Below, piece after piece: positions 22,784 through 34,200 of a stretch of DNA of 64,000 nt. A program made the translations under genes and the position numbers. The stretch's first letter is position 1; each line of letters begins with the position of its first letter. The stretch is taken from contig CM041465.1 of NCBI GenBank assembly GCA_023213395.1, positions 142,235,741 to 142,299,740 on the forward strand, written 5' to 3'. The DNA is from Cycas panzhihuaensis. Lineage: Eukaryota; Cycadophyta. The notes below the pieces were generated by a model. That model ran no database searches, was not told where the DNA came from, and was given only the letters and a program-made list of their open reading frames with translations.

Positions 22784-23074
22784 GGTTAATGCTACAAGGT
22801 CATTACATTAGTTGATTATTTCTAAGAAGGGTCTTAAGTGAACTTTAAATTAGATCACTTAAGTGAAATGCACTTTCATGTGCATTATGTATAATTTCAT
22901 TTCACCTAACTCTAATGCTCCCTCTCTTAATATAAAAGTCAAATCTTAATTAAGAAGGCTCATTCTTACCTCCCCATTTTGTGAGAGCTACTCTCTTTCT
23001 CTCAAGTCTCTCTTGCTCTCATGTTTGTCTTTGTATTCAATGCATGGAGATGAAGGATAGATCCACTCTTTTCA
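22784..23074 (+). repeat. 5' LTR of A2
   Basis: About 291 bp ending TTTTCA, aligned with 6779-7063. The leading TG has become GG. The interior includes a TATA-like stretch (TATAAAAG at about 22930). The two bases TG separate it from the primer site. Confidence 0.85.
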
Positions 23075-23076
23075 TG

Positions 23077-23088
23077 TGGTATCAGAGC
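23077..23088 (+). other. Primer binding site of A2
   Basis: TGGTATCAGAGC, the exact consensus complementary to initiator Met tRNA. Confidence 0.93.
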
Positions 23089-23665
23089 TTGCTTCCTTTA
23101 TATTCCTCACTTGTACTTCCAATGGAGCCATCAGTTCCTTCTCCCCCACAATCCATGTGGTGAAGGAGATTGTAAAAGTAGATTTAGAAATATTTTCAAG
23201 TCTTTATCATAGCATATTTAGTGTTGTTTACTTCCCCTTTCTCTTTTGCAAGTTTGAAAGTATAACATAAGGAGTTATAAGGCCCAAGGATTCCAATCCT
23301 TTGGTGGCCATTTATGCTATTTCATTCTTCTTTTCCTTCCTCTCTTTTTGTCCATCTAATAAGGGGAAATGCTGCTAAAATATTTTTAACTTTTAGAATA
23401 ATGATTTTAAGGGGAGGTTCTACCTACGCTTTTTAAAGAATTTGGAGGCATTTAAAATTTCCATCATTGTATGCTATTATCTTGCCCATATTAAGATCCT
23501 GGTGATCAAAAAATGATGGAAATTTCATATGGTATCACGTGTTAGTGAGATATTAGCAGGCTAAAATTTTTATAGAAATAAAATTTGCTTACTGAACTTC
23601 ACAGGTCTACAAAATATTTTACAGAGCTCCAATTGACCTGATTCTAATTACTAAAGATGAGGCTC
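23089..23665 (+). other. Leader of A2, first part
   Basis: Non-coding, starting with a stretch homologous to 7078-7180. The end (about 23580-23660) resembles the repeat unit at 60108-60186, so the Tat element inserted into a repetitive part of the leader. GGCTC at 23661-23665 is the left target duplication of E8. Confidence 0.65.
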
Positions 23666-26596
23666 TGGAATCACGTCTATGGAGATAGTAATTATACTTA
23701 GAAAAGATTAGAGCAATCAATGGTAAATACCAAAATAAGAATACAATCCTACAAGTGGAAGAAACACCCACACAGGGTGTCTGTGCGTCGGAACATAGGT
23801 TTGGGACCCATGAATGGTGCACAGCTTCCTCAAGATAGCTTAGGCTCTCGGTTTGAAGAGAAAGATACACGTGAGGTATCTCGAATAACCCCAGGACACA
23901 AGGTCCCTCTACCCTTAGATGACCGGAAGGAAAGAGGGAGACCCACGGAGAAAGGGATTCCTATGGGAAATGAGTGTGGTGTAAGTGCAATGCATGCAGA
24001 TGAATGGTACAAAGTATGAGATAAAGTGTAAGTGAACCTCTCTAGGTCAACAAACCTAAGGTAGGTCTAAGAGAGAAGAAGTGAAGACAAAAGGAGGCCT
24101 TAACGCTATGTAGGCAAAGGGGTGACAAAAGTGCTATCATATATTTCCACAATAGAAAGAAATATAAAATATGCTCCCTCTCTTTCTTTTCCTTTTCAAC
24201 AAGAAAAGACGAAAAAAATATTTCATGCAAACTTAAACATGCACACTAAGATGATGCAAAGCTAGGGGATGTTTACATTTAGGTAAGAGTAGGGGAGAAG
24301 TACAATTCCTATGATATGCTCTTTCCTATAAAAGCACTCATGCAATATGCGTGTGTAAGATGAATGCATGTAAATCAATTTACTATCCTTTTCTTTATGT
24401 GTGATTTATCATGCTAGGCGATATGCTTAATAAAGGTAGAAGGAGAAAGGATTAAGTGAAAGAAGGGAGAGCATACCTGGGAAGTCATGCGGGCGAAGGG
24501 GATGCTTTGCTCATACGCTGCATATGTCTCCTCATCTTTTCTCAACTTACAACTGTTGTTGAGAGGTGGTGATAAAGTGGGGCTTCCTTACCTTCCTTGT
24601 ATAAAAAGAGAAATGAAAAGGAAGGGACAAAAGAAAGCAAAATAACTATGCAAAAAAGAAATAAAAAAGAAAGAATACAGGGACTTACCCAGATCAGAAT
24701 GCTTCTTTCTCCTCACAAGTGTCGTGGCGAAACCTACAACCACAAAGGTCTTTACCCTTCCTAAAGGGGCTATCGGGATACAAAGCTGATATATATGCAA
24801 TAATATGAAAGTAGAGTACTAAAATATAATGCTCTAGGTTAGTTAGTCTACCACTAAGAATAACTCTGCAAATCCTCAAGGAAAACACCAACGTATGCCA
24901 AGTAAGGGGAGGTTAGCCTCGAAATGGCTAACCCTCTAGCAAATACACCTCCACGATGCCCTTAGGTGTAGGGTACATTGGATTATGACAGCCTATAGGC
25001 AATAGAAAGGACAGGAAATAAATATTACAATGTTTACAGAAGTGGCCTACGGTGTAAGTATGCTATGGGTAATAAATTATAACATGGGTTATACCAAGGC
25101 TCGGGGTGAGTATTAGACACCATTTGGGGATAGATAAGTTGCCCAAAAAGGGGTGTACAGTCTTGGAATTAGCATAGAAAGGGATACACATGCTGATATC
25201 TAGCACATGCCTAATCCTAATGACTCCTGGGTGACCCAAGAAAGGCACAGGTGAAGGAGAGGAAGGAGGAGAAGTGGTTTGCCCTTGAGGAGTAGGCCTA
25301 ATGGGTACGAATCCCACCTTGGCTCCTTTCACTTGCTCCTTATGAACCCTCTCCCATAGCCTCCTTGGAGAAAACTAGGGGAGGATGGGGATATCAAGAT
25401 GGCAAGGAAGTGGAAAATGGAAGGATACTCCTTTATGTAGCAAAAACATAAGGAAATGAGTGATATACTTAAAGAACTAACTTTTGTAAGACAACTCTAA
25501 GGTATAAATATGAAACAATAATAGGAAGTACCTACTGGGTTGTGTGAGAGGCGGATCTGCCCTTGTAGATAGTAGAAAATGGTAGATTTGGAGTGATTAC
25601 AAGGTATCCCTTAGGATGGTGTTATAGGAGAAACACACTTGCTAAAAGTTGTAGGAAGACCGTGGAGGCCACACTTGGGCGTAGATCCTTGCTTAGAGGT
25701 GTTAGTTGAAGAGTTTGCTGCCACGAACCAATGCTATAATAGGCAGATCTTAGGCTGGTACATCAGAAACATAGGTGTTGTAGGTGTTTCTGCAGAGTGT
25801 TCTTGTGAGAAAGGGGGAAGAGAGCAAGAGGAAGTGGTAGAAGAGGAGTAAAATGAAATCATTTTAGGCTTTATACCTAACCCTAGCCCTAATCGAGTGA
25901 TTAGTGTTAGGTTGGGACTTAGTTGGCAACTAATCCACTTGGCAATTCTATGAAAAATGTGAGAATTGCTATGACAGATTAAAAAAATAGAGGTAAATAG
26001 TCGCATCGTGGTAAACTTCGTGGTACTGTGGCAAACTTCACAGATCGCTTATGTCTACAGTGCGGGACGTAATACACTAAAAAGAAAGATAAGGGTCCTG
26101 GGAGCCCTAAAAAGGATACTTTAGGCCTAGGAGAGGCTTGCCCTCCTATCCAAGTGGCTGGGGATAGTCCAAGTAAGCAAATCGATTAGACCGAATAGGG
26201 CATCAAGAGATAGGATTCCCAGAAATGCTATGGAAGGGCACAAAAATACCCACCACTCTTAGAGAAAAGCTAGGGGTTATAGTAGGTGAAAAGGGTGTGA
26301 TCAGATCACACAAGTTGGTTGAAGCTCGAGGCGACATGGAGGTGATGTAGAGGGTTGTAGAGCACCATGGGGACGTATGTCTCGTAGAGGAGCATGACCC
26401 GTGGGTCGTCATAGGCTAGGGACATGCGACATGATCAAGCAAGATGCATAATCAATTATAAAAATGAGCCAATCATCATGTAGTCCAAACAATGCTTCAA
26501 TCTACGATCTTTGAAGTGACTAAGATGGGAGAGAGAAGAATACATGTGCTTACCTGAGTCAGCTTATCCATACCCATTCCCAGTAGGTGGGAAACA
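23666..26596 (-). repeat. 3' LTR of E8
   Basis: 2931 bp. On the minus strand it starts TGTTTCCCACCTAC at 26596 and ends CCA at 23666. It matches 52110-52741 plus 57714-59992. A TATA-like GGTATAAAGCC lies on the minus strand near 25870, next to telomere-like CCCTAACCCTA motifs at 25880-25900. Open frames here (23619-25332) are shadows in LTR sequence; none resembles a protein family. Confidence 0.9.
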
Positions 26597-26608
26597 CTGC
26601 CCTCTTGG
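26597..26608 (-). other. Polypurine tract of E8
   Basis: On the minus strand GCCAAGAGGGCAG runs directly into the LTR start TGTTTCCC. The E9 counterpart at 48264-48276 is GCCAAGGGGGCAG. Confidence 0.85.
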
Positions 26609-26984
26609 CGGCAGAGCCTCGTTGCTCGGAAGCACAACGCGATGGTGAATGCTGACACTAACACTGTTAGTAACATATGTATATATAACAATCATAATCA
26701 TGACAAGAGCCAAGGGTGCTAGTGAGTGTCACAACAGAATGTGCAAATATGGGAACAGGAGTGGAGACAACATAGGAGTTCCTACGTGCCTTTTTGGAGT
26801 CAATCAGAAGCTATGACGAATTAGGGGAATTCCCCCATCGTAAGAGTGCAAAGGAAAGATATAATGATAATAAGAATAAGAGTGAATGTATAAACCTGGT
26901 GGTCGCCATAGTTTAACCTCATTAGCAGATGGCTTTCAGAGGTGCGAACGGATTGCAAGGTGAAGTGCAATATGGCATGAGACT

Positions 26985-27574
26985 TGGGTGCCTGTGTAAT
27001 CAGACAAGTCTCTCAGGGGGGTCATCGAGAAGAGGTACGCGACGCTCAAGGATGAGGTGAACAAGGATGTCTGCCTCAACATTGAGGGCACAAGGGATGT
27101 GTCAGATGTCGATAGATAGAAAATAAGCCAATGGGGACCTGGCGGTCAAGGCAAGGGCTCTCAAGTGTGGACATCACACCTGGTAGACCTAGGTGTGATG
27201 GGACACCGCAACCTAAGAGTCACAAAAGAGAATGATGGGTCCATGGTGGAAACAAAGTAACAGTCATACACTCAACTTCATTATTGGTGGCTTCAGGAAG
27301 GAAGATCCTGGAGTATAGGAAATCGTTTTTGGAAGGATCAAGAAGAATCCATGTGACAGCGGAAGGACCAGGGTTACCACGGCTTTTGCCATCGGTAAAG
27401 ATGAGAAGTGCCATAGATGAAAGAGAAAGTGTCTTGGTAGATGAAATGTGACAAAGTCGGTGGTGTCAAGGGGACATGATGATATATAATAACTGTGAGA
27501 GACTCAAATAGTTGGTAATGAAGGTCATGAAGGGCAGGAGGACCCAGCAATGGGGCTACCTGAGGATGAAGCAA
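26985..27574 (-). pseudogene. E8 second RNase H
   Basis: Counterpart of 47270-47857 in E9. The open part at 27220-27414 reads LLIFTDGKSRGNPGPSAVTW and ATNNEVEC. A frameshift follows, then FCDS, HIPCALNVEADIL and LILERRVPLLDD can be traced to about 26985. Of the four catalytic acids, the first Asp (TDGK), the CDS Asp and the last Asp (EAD) are visible; the Glu region is NNEVEC. At least five stops or frameshifts. The 380 bases to the polypurine tract are untranslated, with no feature seen. Confidence 0.82.
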
Positions 27575-28404
27575 ACTATCCAGCTAACGGGAAAGAATGG
27601 GCAACGAAAAAGCCACTCTAGGGTGCCAAAGGTTGCTTAAGGAAGCAAAAGGTAGTCCTCAATAGAGGGGATGCTCCCTCTGGGGACCCCAGAAGCGCAA
27701 ACGGGCAGTAAAAATAGGTATAGGATGGCAAAATGAGTCAAACAAATATAAACTTGGGTATACATAGAGGTGGCACGTAAAATGAGACAAAAGGGGCGTT
27801 ACGGAAGTGAGCAAATAGGCGCCATGAATACACCTATAAAGATGAACAAAATGGAGGCCATGGGGGTGAAATAGAAGCCAGGGCCAGAAGGCAATGGTGA
27901 TCGAGGATGTGAGATGACCCTAAGGGTTATCGCAACGATAAAAATAGAGGGAGTGCATGTCGAGGCCCTTGCCTATATAAGGAAACTCGATGAAAATGGA
28001 ATTCATTTTCAGGGGTTCTCGAACGATTCAGAGCCCTTTCCCTTACATAGTGGAGCGCTACCTGACTTCAGAGACATGCAGGAGGAGATCAGACCGTTGG
28101 ATCGAGGCAAGAGGATAACCACCGGGATCAGGATGACGAGATGGCAGTTGTGAGGCCAAATCCAGTGAGTGGATCACTCGTTCCCTAACCCATCTCATAC
28201 TTTAAAATTTGTTACTTTTTGTCAATTTTTAGAGTAATTTTGGGCCCCTTAAGGGCGAATATTGATCTCCTAGAGTCTGAAGTGGACCCAGCAAAAGGGG
28301 GAACCAGGGCATTAGGCAACCCTAGTCCCAGTGGGCTAGAGTAAGCCCTACCTTGGAAAAAACTTTTGGGTTTTTTGGGTAGAAAACCCCCCATTTTAGG
28401 GCAG
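27575..28404 (-). other. E8 spacer between antisense gene and second RNase H
   Basis: Matches the E9 stretch at about 46480-47270. No protein family recognised; the frames at 27914-28153 and 28212-28439 are unsupported. It may be the leader of the second RNase H on one strand and the promoter region of the antisense gene on the other. Confidence 0.5.
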
Positions 28405-28510
28405 TGACGTTCACACCACGACGAAGATCGCGGTACCACGATCTTTGCTACGGGGCCCCGATTGCAACGAGACCCAAGCTAAACTTTATAGTACCATGGA
28501 GTTTAGCGCA
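28405..28510. promoter_or_regulatory. Paired palindromes upstream of the E8 antisense gene
   Basis: Two imperfect palindromes: 28424-28445, AAGATCGCGG / TACCACGATCTT, centred on GGTACC, and 28481-28504, AAACTTTATAG / TACCATGGAGTTT, centred on GTAC. Both occur again at the same relative position in E9 (46383-46467). They lie 150-250 bases upstream of the antisense start at 28660. A role in bidirectional transcription or RNA structure is inference. Confidence 0.7.
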
Positions 28511-28659
28511 GTACGAAGGTAAATTAGCTGAAAAAATAAAAGATGGCCTAAAGGAGAGCTAGATCTTGATCCGATAGGAGGGAGAGGCAATCTTAAGGGC
28601 CAGTAGATGGACTTGGATAAGTTCTGACTAGTTTTTGGGGGATTTTATAGGTAGTTATC

Positions 28660-30648
28660 ATGGTAGAGAACCACAAAAACATCAAGATGGCAATGTTGAG
28701 CTTCGTGGAGATGATGTCCCATGGGGACAAGCAGGTTTTAGTGAGATGTGGCCTACTAAAGGTCACACAGACACCACAGTATGCATCAGATTAGTGCCTC
28801 CTAGTAGACATAGTCTCGCATTGGGACAGGCAGAGGCACATATTCCACCTCCCACAAGTGGGTGACGTTACAATCACGCTAGGGAATATTAGGAGGATCC
28901 TCGGGGTATCGGCGATGGGGAGACCAACATTGCTAGGGCCACTGCCTAATAATGAGGCAACACACAGGGAGGTGGCAAAATTTTCCACCAGACAGGACAG
29001 GTGGGAGAAGAGAGAGATACCCCTACATACTATGGTCATGTCCAGAGTTCCTCAACTAAGGAAACTGATTACCTTATACATTATGTTCTAGATATCCCAG
29101 AAACAAAACTATAGAGATATACCTGACAGGTGGATGGATGTGGTTAGGAGTGAGACCAGGGAAAGACTAGATTAGGCCACCTTGATAGAAGTGAACTTAG
29201 TTGCTCAATTAGACATTATTAGGGTGGCAGGGAGAGGTGGACTTTCATACAATACATTACTACAGTGCTAGTTCTTTGATTACTTCAGAGTAGTGGCATC
29301 CACAGGAAGACCACACCTCATCTTAGAGTGGGCACCCATGGTCCACATATGGCAAACTTGATTTAGAGGGACCAAGGACCAGGCGCATATACGTTGGTCA
29401 GTGGAGGCTATGTCGTTGGACCTCCTCACTATGGAAGACTATATATCTGATACATATTGAGGGGTGAGGTGGACTAGTGATGACGAGGTAGGCAAAGTGG
29501 GAGTTACCCCCGGTGATGACGATGATGGTGATGGGGATGATAGAGGTGATGGGCCAGGCCCATCTAGAGTAGCAGGTGGAGAGGCAGGACCTTCGGGAGC
29601 TGCAGGAGGAGAGGCGGGTCCTTCGGGAGTTGTAGAGGGAGTCAGAGGCCCACAGACATGAGCTTGGAGATTGAGGATAGTTGGGAGATCTAAGGTGACA
29701 ACAACACCAGCAGAGAGGGGTGGAGATGCCTGAGTGGTCTAGGCAGTTACCAAGGTGGTACTAGAGGAGGAGGAGGTACCAGCAGCTGGTGGAGTTCCAG
29801 AGGAGAAGGCTATCATCAGAGTTAAGGAGTTAGCGGCCCCAATAGGTGAGATGCTACCTTTTCATATCGTCTTTTGATCATATGCTATGTAGTTATTTGA
29901 TTTTATTTGATATATATAATTACATGTATTAACACATGGTGTGTTGGACTTTACAAGGGTGCTAGAGATGTAGAGACTAGTGGAGGTAGTAGTCCAGGAG
30001 ATGTTCCCCTGGGCCTACGCAGAGGGGAAACCCCCCATCCATGTAGGAGAGGAGCCTCGATCGGAAGGGGCTCATACAACGGCATTCATCCCGTTGGCTA
30101 GGGCGAGAGATGTATGGATAGCGGAGTCCTAGGAGTATGAGGCATGCGTGGGATGACTTTAGGGGGAGCTGGACGAGACCCAGGTTGAAAGGGATGCTCT
30201 GCAAGGTCGGGTGTAGGTGCTGGAGACGTAAGGAGGAGTAGGTAGAGATGTTGAGAGTCAGATCAGGATGGCAGTACTAGAGGAGCATCTTAAAGGGATG
30301 GAGGAGAGGTTTTGGAGCATGGAGAAGAGACTCCAAGGAGTGGAGAGCAAGAGGGATCATATCCATGTGAGATATGACTAGTTGGTGGATCAGGTAGCCT
30401 CGAGATCATCGCAGAGCAGGATGTACACCCACATAATGACAACAACCCTAAGGAGTCCTCAGGACGAGGGGAGCAAGATAGGGAGCTCCCAAAGATGTAG
30501 ATGGAGTCTGGGAGGTATGTGGTCCCCAAGAGAGAGATCACATCGACCAGGAGATGATGCCCAGGAGTGGGGTAGTAGTAGAGTAGAGTATAGTAGTTTT
30601 GATTCAATAGGGGAAAGCAACGGACCTCTAGGGAGTCACCATATGTAG
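28660..30648 (+). pseudogene. E8 antisense PMD-like gene
   Basis: Lies on the plus strand, opposite to gag-pol. Start at ATG 28660 (MVENHKNIKMAML). The key block HIFHLPQVGDVTITLGNIRR, then ILGVSAMGRP, has the pattern of the plant mobile domain (PMD; PF10536, shared by host MAIN/MAIL proteins and some transposons). Then GGLSYNTLLQC and EWAPMVHIWQT, an acidic Gly/Asp-rich linker (29464-29660), and a C-terminal coiled coil (EEHLKGMEERFWSMEKRLQG) ending at TAG 30648. A probable intron is at 29846-29957. Broken by about six stops and a frameshift after the intron. Host function unknown; PMD proteins act in silencing. Confidence 0.78.
29846..29957 (+). other. Probable intron in the E8 antisense gene
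   Basis: Coding similarity stops at AATAG|GTGAG and resumes after TTTACAAG|GGTGCT. The 112 bases between are T-rich and carry stops. In E9 the same place has a related non-coding stretch, with the acceptor kept as TTTGTAG|GTACTGC and the donor changed to GGATGAG. Exon phase is consistent (one base carried over). Confidence 0.6.
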
Positions 30649-30649
30649 C

Positions 30650-31480
30650 CACATGATTGTACTCCTCCCTATAAGGATTCTGGCTTCCCATAGATGATGT
30701 ACCATACCACTTGTATGATATGACATATGTTGATTATTTTATGTATATAGACGGGGCCATCGGTACCCTATTTGGTATATGCTAATGTGTATGATGACAC
30801 ATGATGGATGGTGTATATTTATGTTTTATGTTCATGTATGTATGATGTGAGAGTGTGCATGTGTGCACGAGGAGCTATGGATCATGATGCTTGAGTTAGT
30901 TATCACATGGTTTGTGTTATGAGATTTGTTTGAGTTACACATACTTCCTTTCATGTAAGGCCACATACCTAGCAGGTGCACACATGATCACCATGACCGT
31001 CAACGATAGACATATGTGGGGCTAGGAAATAGGGTGACACACATGTCCACATGGGAGCATAGTGGAATATGAAAAATAAGCTTTAACAGAGAGGGAGTAA
31101 TGATACTCTGATGCACCATCCTAGTCGGGAAGTGTACCCAAGCTCGAAAGCAATTGGGATAATACACCCAAATAGGAGGACAGGGCCCCCAGAGAAAGGG
31201 GGACGAGGGGTTTCGCAGGAGGAACCCAAAAGAAGCAAAGAGGCCACCCTAAGCCGCCATTCCACCTATGGTTAGGGGGGATGGGGACACGCCTAGGATG
31301 GTAGTTTAGGCTCATTTAGGAGTGGAAAGAGAGAAAGGAGTGTGCCTAGCCCATATGAAGATAGGGGTAGTCACACGTAGAATTGGAGATAGGTGAAAAA
31401 AGATAGGCCCCATGTGGCTAGGCCTATAAGCAAACTGGTTATGGTCAGAACCAGATAAGTATGACAGACCTGACACATGA
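30650..31480 (-). other. E8 post-pol region and RT-integrase deletion point
   Basis: 30650-31315 matches the E9 stretch 43740-44340 just downstream of integrase (shared ATGAGCCTAAACTACCATC on the minus strand). Upstream on the minus strand, sequence from about 31480 matches the linker after the protease. In E9 these two points are about 3 kb apart and enclose RT, RNase H and integrase. All three are missing here. The exact breakpoint is not resolved. Confidence 0.75.
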
Positions 31481-32640
31481 CAGATCACATGGTGAGGTTA
31501 TGTTTGAGTAGGAATGGCTCTAGTCTTGGGTGAGGATCTAGAGCGTGAAGAAGAATCGCCTCTATGAGTGGATCGTTGATGCAGACGCCTACGTGAGACC
31601 GCTTAGGGAGGGCGAAAAGATGAAAGAAGTGGCTGGTTCGAAACCAACAGCTTGGGAGCCAATGTAGAATGAAGAGGAGCAGGAATATTTGATTGAGATA
31701 TCTCCCTAGGTGGTCGTGAAACTAGGGTGACACATCAAGGAGAGGGTTCATAACCCTTACTATCTAACTCAGAATCACCTATAACAGCTAAGTAGCAATA
31801 ACTACCTACTCCAATAGGGCCAAACCTGACTAGGTTTGGATCATGACAAGGCATAGGTTCTGACTGATGAAAGTTGATCTCCTGAAACAAAGGCCCCACA
31901 GAAGGGATAACCTCCTCAGGATCATTATCTTCATCATCAAAGACAACCTAGTAGGCTGGACGAGAAGTGTGAGATGGCATAGGCTCATGGGTGACAACCT
32001 TAACTCATCCTTCATGGACAAATTTAAGTTGCCCTCAATGCGAGGAGTAGATTGCTCCCATTTAGTCAAGCCATGGTCGGCCCAATAAGAGGTTATACTC
32101 CACATTAAAATCAAGTATAACAACTTCAACAGAAATGGTCTTCCCTCCTAAGGTGAGGGAAATGGAGACTATCCCTAAGGGGGACTTCTTAGTCCCATCA
32201 TACCCTTGGCATTTCTAAGAGTCAGACTCAAGAGCTACTATGCCCAGCTCCTTGAGCATGTATGTAGGTATAGCGTTAACTGAGGAGCCATTATCTACGA
32301 TGGTCCTCTTTATGATAAAATCAGGAGTGTCAACGGTAATGACAAATGGGTGATGCAAAAGCTTCTCCCATTCACTAGGAGATGGGAGATCACAGGGATC
32401 GAATGAGATGATAGGTGGTCCATGGTAGGTGGTGCCTACTGCATAGATGGAAGCATCTTGTTGGCCAAGAGCTTCAAGAAGAAGAGCACATTGCTCAAGA
32501 CAGCTCCTCAAGACATCCATCAAGGACATCCCTGCAGTGATGGTGTGGAGCTCATCAACGATAGAGAAGGTCTTCCCCTTCATGGTAGGTTGGGGAAGTG
32601 CCCTTCAAAAATCATAATGGCTAGGATACACAGGGATAGT
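31480..32640 (-). pseudogene. E8 protease and linker
   Basis: Protease frame 32215-32583: FSIVDELHTITAGMSLMDVL, then the active site TIVDNGSSVNAIPTYMLKELG, matching E9 VDNGSSVNAMP. It has D-N-G-S instead of the usual D-S/T-G. E9 shares this Asn, so it is probably the family state rather than decay. The following 31480-32160 holds the gatekeeping part of protease and a Ser/Arg-rich linker (SSSRSRSSPKTR), with stops. Confidence 0.82.
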
Positions 32641-34195
32641 CTTGGGAAGCATAGGGGTTTCCGAAAGAGGATCAAGGTGAGATGCAGATGAAGAGGCATC
32701 GTTCACATCTTTAATCACTTGAGACTAGGTTAAGGCATACAGTGGGGTGGTCTTAAGCAACTAAATGACCTTCTTTCCCCTATTTCGAGATCGCAAAGGT
32801 GATTGGGTATGTCGATTACGGGAACCCGAGGAAGAGGACTAATTCCTCACACCCTTCCCCGTGGCTTGAGAAGAGTAAGGGTTAGGAGACCTCCCTCTAT
32901 TCTAATTATTCTTCTGTTAGGTGTTACGATCACGTTCCCCATGTTTGGGGAAGGGATCTTTGTGAACACAATGATCTAGGTTTGGCCTAGATGCTCGTTT
33001 TGGAGAAGAGTTGTGTTGTAAGGCAGCTTTAGGATGTTGCACCTAACACCACGAATCGTCATAGAAGCACTCTCCATGGATGGAGCACCAGTTCTTCTCA
33101 AGGGAAGAGTCAGGTTTCCTCGCTTGAGAGGACTGGGTGTGGCCACCCTTGGAAGGAGTGGCTTATGAAGCCTGGTGAACTGGCTTGTTGGAAGTGAGAG
33201 ATGAAGGAGTTTGAAGCTTAAATTCCTTCATCGTACATTCAAATGAACGTATAGCTAAAGCAAAGGGATCTAGAGTCTTCTCAGTGGAATAGGAAGAAGA
33301 CCTAGAGGGTTGTTGAGATTTAGTTTCTTTCGATGGTGGTGGTGCCTCACGTCGCTATGAGGACTTAAGAGGCTTCTTGAGTCTAGCCTGGATCTCAATG
33401 GCCTCAAGTGCCAAGCACTTCACTATAGCGGAGTCACACGTAGTCACCCCCATCTTAAGGACTTCTACATAAACTTATGGACTAAGGGCATTGACAAAAG
33501 GTCCCTCTTTAACTCCTCGGGTAAAGTAGCCTTAGTGGAGTGAAGAAGGTCGTGGAAATGCCACACAAAGTCATGATTCATCTCATCGTGGCATTGTTTA
33601 AGCGACAAAAAGGATTTCTTTCCACTCTCAAATGGGTGAACCACATCAAAGTAGTGGACGAACTCATCCACGAGTTACTGAAATGAGAAGATAGAATGTG
33701 TTGGTAGGTGATAAAACCATTTGAGGGCATCGCCTTGAAGAGACCATGAAAATAGTTTCATGAGGATGTGGTCATAAGTCCACTAATTAATGCATGCCAT
33801 AGAGAAGCTACAAACATGCTCTGATGGGTCTTGTGACGAAGTCCCATCGGATTTAGAGACTTCAGGGGGGTGAGGCGGTAAGTTAGTCCTTAGTGCCTCA
33901 ACGGATAATGGGGTTGACTGATAATCTATAAAGGGTCATACCCTTGACTGGACCATAAGGTCAACAGATGTGAGAAATGACGGTGGGTAGGTTTGGCCAA
34001 ACCCCCCTTGGAGGGTTTGGTTCAAAAGAGGATGTTGTCCTCTTACCGCTTAGTGATGAGGCACAAATCCCACATTCGAGGAAACCTGCATGGCAGTGGA
34101 TAGGTATGACGTACCTATCCCTCCTAGAGAGCGCTCCTTGTTGAAAAGGAGCTTGAGGGAATGAGCTTTGGGAAGGAGTTGGGCCTCCTTACAAA
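32640..34195 (-). pseudogene. E8 gag, C-terminal part
   Basis: Minus strand. Retrotransposon gag core at about 33465-33960: GDALKWFYHLPTHSIFSFQ, LVDEFVHYFDVVHPFESGKK, CHDEMNHDFVWHFHDLLHST, near identical in plan to E9 38244-38804. A Cys/His module WCSIHGECFYDDSWC at about 33060-33115 is the nucleocapsid finger. Cut at 34195 by E9; the N-terminal part is at 51006-51950. Confidence 0.88.
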
Positions 34196-34200
34196 GATGT

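Noticed and set aside
23077-23088. TGGTATCAGAGC as part of a tRNA gene
   Set aside because: Only the 12 bases complementary to the tRNA 3' end are present, right after an LTR. It is a primer binding site.
23619-25332. Several frames resembling membrane-rich peptides in the E8 LTR
   Set aside because: They are low-complexity hydrophobic translations of LTR sequence, repeated in the other LTR with different breaks.
27914-28153. 79-residue frame upstream of the E8 antisense gene as a separate gene
   Set aside because: No family match and no conserved frame in the E9 counterpart.
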